Positions 54,298-62,213 of a stretch of DNA of 64,000 bases are shown piece after piece. Made by a program: the position numbers and the translations under genes. The stretch spans positions 62,001 to 126,000 of the forward strand of contig JAVUPY010000067.1 in NCBI GenBank assembly GCA_032252755.1. The letters are read 5' to 3'. Position 1 is the first letter of the stretch. Each line of letters opens with the position of its first letter. The stretch comes from Terriglobia bacterium. Its GTDB lineage: Bacteria > Acidobacteriota > Terriglobia > Terriglobales > Acidobacteriaceae. Under the pieces are notes generated by a model, which was given only the letters and a program-made list of their open reading frames with translations, did no database searches and was not told where the DNA came from.

Positions 54298-55262
54298 TGG
54301 TTACCTTAGACGACATTCAACTCGCACACTCGCGGCTGCACGGCATCGCCGTGCGCACGCCGCTCATCCGCTGTTTCACCGGCGACGAAACTGCCTTCTA
54401 TTTGAAACCAGAGAGTTTTCAGCCAATCGGCAGCTTCAAGCTTCGCGGGGCTTATAACAAGATTGCGTCGGCGGCGGAGGCCGACCGCGAGCGCGGCGTC
54501 ATCAGCTACTCCAGTGGGAATCACGCGCAGGGCGTCGCCTATGCGGCGCGAGCATTCGGTGTGAAGTGCGTGATCGTAATGCCTCGCAACGCCCCGAAGG
54601 GGAAGATGGACGCCACCGCTGCGCTTGGAGCGGAGATCGTCACCGTCGGGCCGGGCAGCGATGAGCGAAAAAAGAAAGCGGAAGAGCTTGCCGCACAGCA
54701 CGGATACATGATCGTGCCGCCATACAACGACGAGGCGATCATCGCCGGGCAGGGCACCGTCGGGCTGGAGATCGTGACCGACCTCCCCGACGTCGATCTC
54801 GTGCTGTGCCCAGTCGGCGGCGGTGGGCTGATCAGCGGTGTGGCCACGGCGGTGAAGCTCAGCGGCTCGCGGGCAAAGGTAGTCGGTGTCGAACCCGAGC
54901 TTGCCAACGATGCACAGCAGAGCTTTCGCTCCGGCAGCATCGTTTCCATTCCGCCGGAGCGGGCCACGAGCACGCTGGCGGACGGACTTCGGACACAGAG
55001 CGTCGGGCCGATCAACTTCGAGCACATTCGCAGGCACGTCGACGATATCGTCACTGTGAGCGAAAACGAGATCCGCGGCGCAGTGAAGCGGATGGTCACA
55101 ACTGCACACATCGCGCCCGAGGCAAGCGGAGCCGTGACCTTCGCGGCATGGCTCTACCATCGCACGCAACTGCCCGAGGCCTCCAAGGCAGTCGCGGTGG
55201 TCAGCGGTGGCAATATCGAGCCGGAACTGCTGGCGGAATTGCTGAGAGGCAGTTCGGAATAA
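54297..55262 (+). CDS. PLP-dependent threonine/serine dehydratase (IlvA/TdcB/serine racemase-like)
   Basis: This 321-aa fold-type II PLP enzyme has its Schiff-base Lys in FQPIGSFKLRGAYNKI near residue 45, the substrate loop SSGNHAQGVAYAARAFG near 72 and the phosphate-binding glycine loop PVGGGGLISGVATAVKLSG near 172. It lacks the regulatory ACT domain of biosynthetic IlvA, so catabolic threonine dehydratase, serine racemase or 3-hydroxyaspartate dehydratase are all possible. The start overlaps the preceding hydrolase stop. Confidence 0.88.
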   Translation: MVTLDDIQLAHSRLHGIAVRTPLIRCFTGDETAFYLKPESFQPIGSFKLRGAYNKIASAAEADRERGVISYSSGNHAQGVAYAARAFGVKCVIVMPRNAPKGKMDATAALGAEIVTVGPGSDERKKKAEELAAQHGYMIVPPYNDEAIIAGQGTVGLEIVTDLPDVDLVLCPVGGGGLISGVATAVKLSGSRAKVVGVEPELANDAQQSFRSGSIVSIPPERATSTLADGLRTQSVGPINFEHIRRHVDDIVTVSENEIRGAVKRMVTTAHIAPEASGAVTFAAWLYHRTQLPEASKAVAVVSGGNIEPELLAELLRGSSE

Positions 55263-55273
55263 CAAGGCGCTAA

Positions 55274-55300
55274 GAACCACGAAGGCACGAAGACACGAAA
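55274..55300. repeat. CACGAAGGCACGAAGACACGAA-type direct microrepeat
   Basis: Three units of CACGAAG/A follow each other in the 75-bp gap between the dehydratase and pseudouridine synthase genes. The string is of the kind found as dispersed intergenic repeats in several phyla. Confidence 0.5.
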
Positions 55301-55337
55301 GTTTGGGTTAGAAAACTTTGTGGCGAAGAACACAACA

Positions 55338-56450
55338 ATGCCAGACCGCTATCCTCGGGATTTCGCCGCAGCCACAGACGACGCGGGCTCGCGTCTCGAT
55401 CAGTTCCTCGTTACTCGCATCGGCGATGTCAGCCGCGCCCGGGTGCAGCAGTTGATCGAGGAAGGGAAGATCGTCGTCAACGGTAAGCCTGCGAAGCCAT
55501 CGCTACGGCTCAAAGGCGGCCAGACGATCACTCTACTTGGCCCAGTCGAATTGCCTCCTCTGAGAGCCTTCGCCGAGGACATTCCGCTCGACGTTGTTTA
55601 TGAGGACAAAGATATTGCGGTGATCAACAAGCCTGCGGGCATGACGGTACACGCGGTGGCAGGAGCGAGTGACGATCCGCGCAACCGAGGCACCTTGGTC
55701 AACGCCCTGTTACATCGATTTGCGAAGCTTTCGAGTGGCAGCGATGAGCTGCGTCCCGGGATCGTCCATCGGTTAGACAAGGAGACGAGCGGGTTGCTGG
55801 TGGTTGCCAAAAGCGACAGCACTCATCGCAAACTGGCTCGGCTTTTCGCTGAGCGTCAGGTCGATAAGCGGTACACCGCATTGGTGCATGGATGGCCGAA
55901 GGCGGACAGCGGCACCATCGATGCCCCGGTTGGACGCGATCGCGCCAACCGCGCTCGCATGAGCATTCGGGGCGACGGCGCTCGGGACGCCGTTTCGCAT
56001 TACAAAGTCCTGGAGCGCATTGATTCGCGCTTCGGCAGGTTTGCCCTGGTCGATGTAAAGATCGAGACGGGCCGCACCCACCAGATTCGCGTGCATATGG
56101 CATCTCTGGGCCATCCGGTCGTCGGGGATACTCTTTATGGCGCTCCCGCGGTGCTATCTCCCCACACGCGCGAACGGCAACGCTTTGGCCATGCGATTTC
56201 AACGCGGGCCGAGGCGAAGCGAGCAGAGTTGAAGAAGAAGAAGGGTGCCGACACCAGCGTGCTACAACTGGATCGAAATTTCCTTCACGCTGCCTCCATT
56301 CGGCTACCACATCCGCGCACTAGTCGGGAACTGGCGTTGGATGTCGCTCTTCCAGGGGAACTAAGTGGATTTCTCGAAAAGCTGCGCGAATCGGACTCCG
56401 GGCATCGAAGCAAGCGACGTTCCGGAAGTATAATGAGTCAGCACTCATGA
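55338..56450 (+). CDS. RluA-family 23S rRNA pseudouridine synthase (RluD-like)
   Basis: This ~370-aa enzyme has an N-terminal S4 RNA-binding domain (GSRLDQFLVTRIGDVSRARV, ~15-75) and the RluA catalytic domain with the conserved Asp in HRLDKETSGLLVVAKSD near 148. Later motifs are DKRYTALVHGWP and ETGRTHQIRVHMASLGHPVV near 237. It converts uridines in rRNA to pseudouridine. ATG 55338 has GAAGA 9 nt upstream; GTG 55320 would add six residues. The C-terminal ~60 residues carry an insert rich in Lys/Arg/Glu (EAKRAELKKKKGA). Its stop overlaps the VWFA gene start as ATGA. Confidence 0.92.
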   Translation: MPDRYPRDFAAATDDAGSRLDQFLVTRIGDVSRARVQQLIEEGKIVVNGKPAKPSLRLKGGQTITLLGPVELPPLRAFAEDIPLDVVYEDKDIAVINKPAGMTVHAVAGASDDPRNRGTLVNALLHRFAKLSSGSDELRPGIVHRLDKETSGLLVVAKSDSTHRKLARLFAERQVDKRYTALVHGWPKADSGTIDAPVGRDRANRARMSIRGDGARDAVSHYKVLERIDSRFGRFALVDVKIETGRTHQIRVHMASLGHPVVGDTLYGAPAVLSPHTRERQRFGHAISTRAEAKRAELKKKKGADTSVLQLDRNFLHAASIRLPHPRTSRELALDVALPGELSGFLEKLRESDSGHRSKRRSGSIMSQHS

Positions 56451-57742
56451 AGATCCGTTTGATACTCGGTTGCGCGCTTTTGTCGCTGGGGATTTGCGCC
56501 TTTGCCCAATCTTCGGCTGACCTCCCGGATGCTCCTTCAGCGACGATCGCACCAAAGCCGAAGCCCAAGCCACCCGCTCCCGCGCCAGCACAAACACCGC
56601 AAACTCAGAACAACTCCACTGACCAGCAGGGGCAGCCGGCGCAGCCGCAACAGCCTGCGAACAATCAGCCGCCCGCTCCTCAAGCGGCGCCCGGCCAAGC
56701 GCCGCAGCAGGACAAGTCAGCCGACAATTCTGCAGACGATGACAGTCCGACGCAATCGCAATCGAACACGCAATCGGAGTCCAGTGCGCAGGACAATGCG
56801 AATCCGCAGCAACCAACGAACGCGTCGAAGCCGTCCGATGTAAATACCGAGAATCCAGCGGAGACTATCACCAAGAACGTAAACGAAGTAAATATCGTCT
56901 TTACTGTCACCGATAAGCACGGACGTTTCGTCAAAGACCTGAAGAAACAAGATTTCAAAGTTCTCGACGACGACAAGCCACAGCAGATATTGAGCTTCCG
57001 CAGCGAGACGGATCTACCGTTGCGAGTGGGATTGCTGATCGACGCGAGCAACTCGATTCGCGATCGCTTCAAGTTCGAGCAGGAAGCGGCGATCGAATTC
57101 CTCAACCAGATCATTCGCCAGAGAAAAGACGAAGCATTTGTTATCGGTTTCGACACGGTCGCGGAGGTCACGCAGGACTACACCGACAACACGGAAAACC
57201 TGGCCCACGGAGTTCGCATGCTGCGTGCGGGCGGCGGAACTGCGCTCTACGACGCCATTTACTATGCCTGCCGTGAGAAGCTGTTGAACCCACCGTCGAG
57301 CCCCGATGGCACGCGGCGCGCCATCATCCTGCTCAGCGACGGTGACGACAACCAGAGCCGCGTAACTCGTGAGGAAGCCGTCGAAATGGCGCAGCGAGCC
57401 GGCGTCATCATCTACGCCATCTCGACGAATATTACCGGTCAGAAGACACGCGGTGACAAAGTGTTGGAGCGCTTCGCCGAAACCACCGGCGGACGCCTGT
57501 TTACGCCATTCAAGTTGCAGGAAGTATCGGATGCTTTCACCGATATTCAGAGCGAGCTGCGAAGCCAATACGCGATTTCTTACCACCCAACCGATTTTGT
57601 GGCCGATGGGCGCTATCGTACGATTGCCATCGATGCTTTCGGGAAAAAGAACCTGAAGGTTCGAGCCAAGAAAGGTTACTACGCTCCAAAGAACGTCTCT
57701 GCGACTTCTCAGAATGTGCCGCCCGCAACTGTCAATAAATAA
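56447..57742 (+). CDS. exported VWFA-related protein of the Acidobacterial family
   Basis: This 431-aa protein has a signal peptide (LGCALLSLGICAFA), a low-complexity Pro/Gln/Asn/Ser-rich stretch to about residue 135, a beta-rich segment (FTVTDKHGRFVKDLKKQDFK) and a von Willebrand A domain with an intact MIDAS (LLIDASNSIRDRF near 200). It ends in the shared RAKKGYYAPK motif. The family is known chiefly from Acidobacteriota and is of unknown function; metal-dependent adhesion is the usual expectation for VWA. It is coupled to the pseudouridine synthase gene by ATGA. Confidence 0.88.
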   Translation: MKIRLILGCALLSLGICAFAQSSADLPDAPSATIAPKPKPKPPAPAPAQTPQTQNNSTDQQGQPAQPQQPANNQPPAPQAAPGQAPQQDKSADNSADDDSPTQSQSNTQSESSAQDNANPQQPTNASKPSDVNTENPAETITKNVNEVNIVFTVTDKHGRFVKDLKKQDFKVLDDDKPQQILSFRSETDLPLRVGLLIDASNSIRDRFKFEQEAAIEFLNQIIRQRKDEAFVIGFDTVAEVTQDYTDNTENLAHGVRMLRAGGGTALYDAIYYACREKLLNPPSSPDGTRRAIILLSDGDDNQSRVTREEAVEMAQRAGVIIYAISTNITGQKTRGDKVLERFAETTGGRLFTPFKLQEVSDAFTDIQSELRSQYAISYHPTDFVADGRYRTIAIDAFGKKNLKVRAKKGYYAPKNVSATSQNVPPATVNK

Positions 57743-57801
57743 AGAAACCCAAAGCTGAGAACCTCATTCTTCGCAGCCGTTTAGAAGGGTGGGGCTGTCG
57801 A

Positions 57802-58857
57802 CTATTGGTCATGGCCACCGGGGGCATAGTATCCCTTGCGCGCCTGGATCTTGTAGTCCTTGTTGACCGGCTTTACTTCCACTTTGCGATATGTGCCGTC
57901 GCTCTTCTGGTTCGTCGGGGTATACCCGATGTAGTACTGGCTGCGCAGTTCGCTCGATATCTGGTCAAAAGCCGCCTTTAGTTTCTTCGGATTATCGCCG
58001 ACATCGATTACCCGGCCGCCTGTTTCTTCGGCGACCTTCTTCATGTCTCCCTTACCGCTGCCCCACGTCGCCGCGCGATCAGCCTCGAAGATCACGTACA
58101 CGATGGCGTCGGATTTCTGGGCTGCTTCGATGGCCTCGCGCAGAGTTGTCTTGCTGCCCTGGTCTTCGCCGTCGGTCAGGATGATCAGCGCCTTGCGCCC
58201 GACTTCCTCTTTCAACTTGTCGTTTGAAGCGAGATAGATCGCGTCATACAGCAGGGTTCCCTTGGGGTTGCTGACCGGCACGGGGCCCTGGCCGATGCCG
58301 GGCACGCCGTACGATCCGCCGCCAACATTGATACGAGTCTTGTGCAGCGCCCGGGACAGCAACTGCGGGTCAGCGGTGAAGTCCTGCATGAGTTCGACCT
58401 GAATATCGAAGCTGATGAGGAAGGCTTCATCCTTGGGGCGGAGGACGTCATGAACGAACTGCGACCCAATCTCCTGGGTCATTGGCAGCACACGCTCCTG
58501 GCTCCCGGAGCAGTCGATCATGATTCCCAGAGTCAGGGGTTGGATGGAGTTGGCACTGAAGTACTTGATTGTCTGTGGCTTGCCGTCTTCGAAGACCTGG
58601 AAATCGTCTTTCTTCAGATCGGGGATAAGAGCGCCGTGCTTGTCTTTGACGTTAAAGTACAGGTTGACTACGTTGACGTTAACCCTGAACGTGGGGCCCT
58701 GCTCCTGGTCTTGCGATTGCTGCTGTGAAGACTGATCCTGCGCGAGGGCTGGCAGCATCCAAAGAAGGAGCAACGCAGTGAACGCAAATCTTAGTGTCCC
58801 ATACCTGCGCGTTTTTCGCAGATGTGGGCCGGCTACGGTGGCGACACGTACGGGCAT
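57802..58857 (-). CDS. exported VWFA-related protein of the Acidobacterial family
   Basis: This 351-aa protein has a signal peptide (FAFTALLLLWMLPALAQ), a short Gln/Ser-rich linker, the N-terminal beta segment (NVKDKHGALIPDLKKDDFQV) and a VWA domain with MIDAS IMIDCSGSQERV near 115. It ends QARKGYYAPGG. The frame is open up to 59292, but that extension is Gly/Cys-rich antisense of the next gene. ATG 58857 with GGAGAGAAGG just upstream is the real start. It is convergent with the preceding family member and divergent from the next. Confidence 0.87.
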   Translation of the reverse strand: MPVRVATVAGPHLRKTRRYGTLRFAFTALLLLWMLPALAQDQSSQQQSQDQEQGPTFRVNVNVVNLYFNVKDKHGALIPDLKKDDFQVFEDGKPQTIKYFSANSIQPLTLGIMIDCSGSQERVLPMTQEIGSQFVHDVLRPKDEAFLISFDIQVELMQDFTADPQLLSRALHKTRINVGGGSYGVPGIGQGPVPVSNPKGTLLYDAIYLASNDKLKEEVGRKALIILTDGEDQGSKTTLREAIEAAQKSDAIVYVIFEADRAATWGSGKGDMKKVAEETGGRVIDVGDNPKKLKAAFDQISSELRSQYYIGYTPTNQKSDGTYRKVEVKPVNKDYKIQARKGYYAPGGHDQ

Positions 58858-58972
58858 ACCTTCTCTCCCTGAAGACTGTAATCTAGTATTTACGACACGA
58901 GCGGGGTCTATATTAGTGTTAGTTGCAGAAAAGAGTGAAACAGCAGCTTGCGAGAACGGAGATATTAATTTC

Positions 58973-60301
58973 ATGAGAACCGTTGGGCGCAGCCTGGCAA
59001 TCTTCATCGCATTATCCATTTTGACCATTCCAGTGTGGGGGCAACAGAGCCTGCCAGACGCTCCCAAGCCACAGCCCGGAGCTGCGCAGCAGCAACCCTC
59101 GTCGAACATTCCCTTGCCGCCACCCTCGACCAGCAATGCTCCGCCGCCGAGCGATGAGGCAGCTCCGCAGCAACAGCAGCAACAACCCGCGGCGCAACAA
59201 CCATCCGGCGCAATGCCCGACACCTCCGCGCCACCGCCCCCGCCACCAAAGAAGCCGGTTATCAAGACCGTACCGCAGGGTGGCGAGACCAAAGAGCCGG
59301 AAGGGCCGCAGGAACGTCTGAAGACTTTCGTCGTAAATACGAACGCTGTCGTGGTTCCGGTTACCGTAAAGAACGATAGCGGACGACCGGTCTATGGTCT
59401 CACTGTCGACAACTTCAGGGTCCTGGAAAACGGAAAGCCACAGAAGATCAACTTCTTCAGCAGCGATCCCCTCGGTATCTCTGCCGCTATCGTGATCGAC
59501 GTTGGGATGTCCGACATCGCTTTGAAGAAGGTCCAGGAGACCTTCAGCGCTCTGGTTGGCGCATTCAGTGACTACGACGAGGTTTCTATCTACACCTATG
59601 GCGCCACCGTGAAACAGCAGCAGGATTACTACGCGGCACTGGGTGAGCGCACGTCAACGACCCTGCGCCGGGTCCAGGAACAGCAGGGAACAACCGGAGG
59701 CGCGGCTACCAACGCCGGTCCCATGGTCTCCGGCCCAACTGTCAACGGCAAGGTTTTTAATCCCGGTGATCCCAGCCGACCCGTCACGACCAGTGTCAAG
59801 AATCTGGAGCCACCTCACGTGCTGAATGACGCCATCCTGCGTGCCGCAATCGACCTTTCTCATCGTCCGCGCGATCGCCGCAAGGTCATCTTCGTGATCG
59901 GCGACGGTAAGGAGGACCGCAGCAGTGCGAGTTACAGCGACGTCCTGAAGGTTCTGCTTTCGAATGAAGTCCAGGTGTATGCCCTCGGGGTTAGTGAGGC
60001 AGCCACTCCGCTATTCGGTAAGCTCTCGAAATTCCGCCTTCCGCGGCAGCCCTACGGCGACATTCTCCCCAAGTACGCAAACGCCACCGGTGGAGAGGTG
60101 ATTAACTCGAACGACCGTTCTGCGATCGAGGACGCCTATTCGAGACTGATGGACGATGCCCGCAACCAGTACACGATCGGTTACACGAGCTCAGTAGCGC
60201 TTTCGACCGCTTATCGCAGCATCGAGGTGCAGGTAACGCGGTCGGACCTGAAGGTCTATGCCAAGGAAGGCTACTACCCGCTACCGCCGATGCGGCAATA
60301 G
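58973..60301 (+). CDS. exported VWFA-related protein with a degenerate MIDAS
   Basis: This 442-aa protein has a signal peptide (SLAIFIALSILTIPVWGQ) and a long Pro/Gln-rich linker (~20-105). The domain order matches its two neighbours. The MIDAS is altered (IVIDVGMSDIALK near 165, DxGxS instead of DxSxS), so metal binding is doubtful. It ends YAKEGYYPLPPMRQ. ATG 58973 has GGAGA 10 nt upstream; the longer frame starting inside the divergent neighbour is rejected. The 115-bp gap at 58858-58972 must hold both promoters and has a TATATT near 58911. Confidence 0.86.
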   Translation: MRTVGRSLAIFIALSILTIPVWGQQSLPDAPKPQPGAAQQQPSSNIPLPPPSTSNAPPPSDEAAPQQQQQQPAAQQPSGAMPDTSAPPPPPPKKPVIKTVPQGGETKEPEGPQERLKTFVVNTNAVVVPVTVKNDSGRPVYGLTVDNFRVLENGKPQKINFFSSDPLGISAAIVIDVGMSDIALKKVQETFSALVGAFSDYDEVSIYTYGATVKQQQDYYAALGERTSTTLRRVQEQQGTTGGAATNAGPMVSGPTVNGKVFNPGDPSRPVTTSVKNLEPPHVLNDAILRAAIDLSHRPRDRRKVIFVIGDGKEDRSSASYSDVLKVLLSNEVQVYALGVSEAATPLFGKLSKFRLPRQPYGDILPKYANATGGEVINSNDRSAIEDAYSRLMDDARNQYTIGYTSSVALSTAYRSIEVQVTRSDLKVYAKEGYYPLPPMRQ

Positions 60302-60502
60302 TTTCAGTAACTTGGCTCTTCGTAACCTGTGCAGGGAGTGACAAACGGGTTGCGACGCGAGACAATCGGGAGAGTAGCTGTCTTGCTTATGTTATAACCT
60401 TGGTTTCCGGCAAGTTGTTCAGCCGGAAGGCAGTCGGAACATCCCCTCGCGCGCCGCTCCTTCCTCCGACAGCGTCGTCGCGACCGATAACTGAGGATTC
60501 TT

Positions 60503-61087
60503 TTGAGTTTTATCAACTTCGCCGCCCGCGAGATCAACTGCAAAATCGTCTACTACGGCCCCGGTTTGGGCGGTAAAACGACGAACCTGCAGTGCATTTA
60601 CGACAAAACCGCGGAAAAACAAAAAGGCAAGATGATCTCGCTGGCGACCGAGACCGATCGAACCCTGTTTTTCGACTTCCTGCCCCTCGATCTCGGCACC
60701 GTCCGCGGCTTCAAAACCCGCTTCCACCTCTACACCGTACCCGGCCAGGTCTTCTACGACGCCAGCCGCAAACTCATCCTGCGTGGCGTTGACGGGGTAG
60801 TCTTCGTCGCCGATTCCCAGGAAGAGCGGATGGACGCCAACGTCGAAGCGCTCGACAACCTCGTCGAAAATCTCAAAGAGCACGGCTACGACTTCTATAA
60901 GATCCCCTACGTTCTGCAGTTGAACAAGCGAGACCTGCCCAACGTGCTGGCCGTTGACAATCTGAAGAAAGAACTCGTGAAGCGTAACGAACCCGTTTTT
61001 GAAGCGGTGGCTTTTCAGGGCCAGGGCGTTTTCGAAACGCTGAAGGAAGTTGCGCGGCAGGTGCTGATCGAACTCAAAAAAGGGTAA
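60503..61087 (+). CDS. mglA: MglA-type small Ras-like GTPase
   Basis: This 194-aa protein is homologous to the polarity/gliding GTPase MglA. The P-loop is [11 protein letters not shown] near residue 19, switch regions are around [14 protein letters not shown] and [14 protein letters not shown] (about 78-91), and the base-recognition motif is LNKRDLPN near 141. A TTG start begins [20 protein letters not shown] as in homologs and has GAGGA 5-6 nt upstream. No MglB/roadblock partner gene is adjacent. It could set cell polarity or localise surface machinery, but no partner is visible here. Confidence 0.9.
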   Translation: MSFINFAAREINCKIVYYGPGLGGKTTNLQCIYDKTAEKQKGKMISLATETDRTLFFDFLPLDLGTVRGFKTRFHLYTVPGQVFYDASRKLILRGVDGVVFVADSQEERMDANVEALDNLVENLKEHGYDFYKIPYVLQLNKRDLPNVLAVDNLKKELVKRNEPVFEAVAFQGQGVFETLKEVARQVLIELKKG

Positions 61088-61116
61088 GCGTTACAGGACA
61101 GCCACCCAGCCCGACG

Positions 61117-61476
61117 TTACATCCCAAGCTTGAATAAGAAGATCAACGACGCAATCGTTCCGAAGCCCACCACAACCAGATGTGCATACAAGATCCGTGG
61201 AGGCACATTCGTTCGAAACGCAACCGAAGCGCCTACTACTGCGGCCAAAGCCACAAGTGGTCTTCCGAAAATGCCGCCCATCCCAACCAGTGCACCGGAT
61301 ATCTGGCCCCATTCCTCGGGGTCCCGATAGAGTAATAAGTTCAAGAGAAACGCGGTTACACCAATCAGGCTGGGAAGGCAGAGAAGAATTGTCAGGATAA
61401 GGCTGAAGGTGCCTTTCGGTGGTGCTGGGACAGTTTGAAGTTTTTCTGCGGTGGCAACAACCCCTGCTCTCGGCAT
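61117..61476 (-). CDS. small hypothetical membrane protein
   Basis: This 119-aa protein has three predicted membrane helices (FSLILTILLCLPSLIGVTAF ~23-47, a Gly/Ala-rich helix ~68-88, LVVVGFGTIASLIFLFKLG ~98-118) and a short polar head. I recognise no family. It is on the same strand as, and 143 bp after, the YbhB-like gene. Coding is supported by hydrophobic periodicity rather than homology. Confidence 0.55.
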   Translation of the reverse strand: MPRAGVVATAEKLQTVPAPPKGTFSLILTILLCLPSLIGVTAFLLNLLLYRDPEEWGQISGALVGMGGIFGRPLVALAAVVGASVAFRTNVPPRILYAHLVVVGFGTIASLIFLFKLGM

Positions 61477-61619
61477 GTACTTGCCCCCAATGAGGCTTGG
61501 GCGAGAACCTCTGTAGCCGAATCATGCCGCGAATATCGGCAACCGTCCGTGACGGGGAGCACACAACTCAGGGCAAGTCATGTGCCCGATTCTGCGCCGG
61601 ATTTGGGGGACGAAGCACG

Positions 61620-62195
61620 CTATCGGCCGTACTTCCCCATCGCTTCCGCCTGCCCAAGGATGTGCCCTTTCAGGGCACTTTCCAGCTCGCCTCTGCTCGC
61701 TCCGGGATTCAAGTCCAGCTTCGTTCCGAGCGCGTACAGTTTGAAGAAATATCGATGGGGTTTTCCCGGCGGCGGGCAAGGACCGTTGTAGCCAATGCGT
61801 TTGAAGTCATTTTTGCCCTGGAGAGTGCCATCCGGGAGCTTCTCGGTTTTCGAAACTCCTTCGGACAGTTTTGTGGTGCTTGCAGGAATGTTCCACGCGA
61901 CCCAGTGCGTCCAAGTGCCGGCGGGAGCGTCCGGATCGGTGACGGTCAGTGCAAATGACTGCGTTCCCGCCGGAGCATTGGCCCATGTCAGTTCCGGCGA
62001 AACGTCGGCGCCATCGCACGTGTATTTCTTCGGGATAGCGCCACCTTCGGTGAATGCACTCGTCTGAACAGCAAATGACATAGTGCGACCTCCTTGCGTT
62101 AGAACGTCTGGATCCGCAAATAATCTTCTGGCGGGAGTGAAGTAGAAAAGCGATAGCAGCAGAGTGGTGGCGACCACGTAGCTCTTTGTGTTCAT
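61620..62195 (-). CDS. YbhB/YbcL-family (PEBP/Raf-kinase-inhibitor-like) protein
   Basis: This is a 191-aa PEBP fold: CDGADVSPELTWANAPAGTQ near residue 60, SFALTVTDPDAPAGTWTHWV near 80 and YNGPCPPPGKPHRYFFKLYA near 140. From ATG 62195 (AAGGA 6 nt upstream) it has a signal-peptide-like head (YVVATTLLLSLFYFTPARRLF). A second ATG at 62081 (MSFAVQTSAF) has a consensus AAGGAGGT about 7 nt upstream and would give a 153-aa cytoplasmic form like E. coli YbhB. Both starts may be used. It follows the CCA-enzyme gene by 18 bp. Function of bacterial PEBP proteins is unclear. Confidence 0.87.
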   Translation of the reverse strand: MNTKSYVVATTLLLSLFYFTPARRLFADPDVLTQGGRTMSFAVQTSAFTEGGAIPKKYTCDGADVSPELTWANAPAGTQSFALTVTDPDAPAGTWTHWVAWNIPASTTKLSEGVSKTEKLPDGTLQGKNDFKRIGYNGPCPPPGKPHRYFFKLYALGTKLDLNPGASRGELESALKGHILGQAEAMGKYGR

Positions 62196-62213
62196 AATCG
62201 TCCTTCGCGGAGA

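Noticed and set aside
58858-59292. Gly/Cys-rich N-terminal extension of the minus-strand VWFA gene
   Set aside because: It is antisense to the Pro/Gln-rich linker of the divergent gene; a good start with Shine-Dalgarno and signal peptide exists at 58857.
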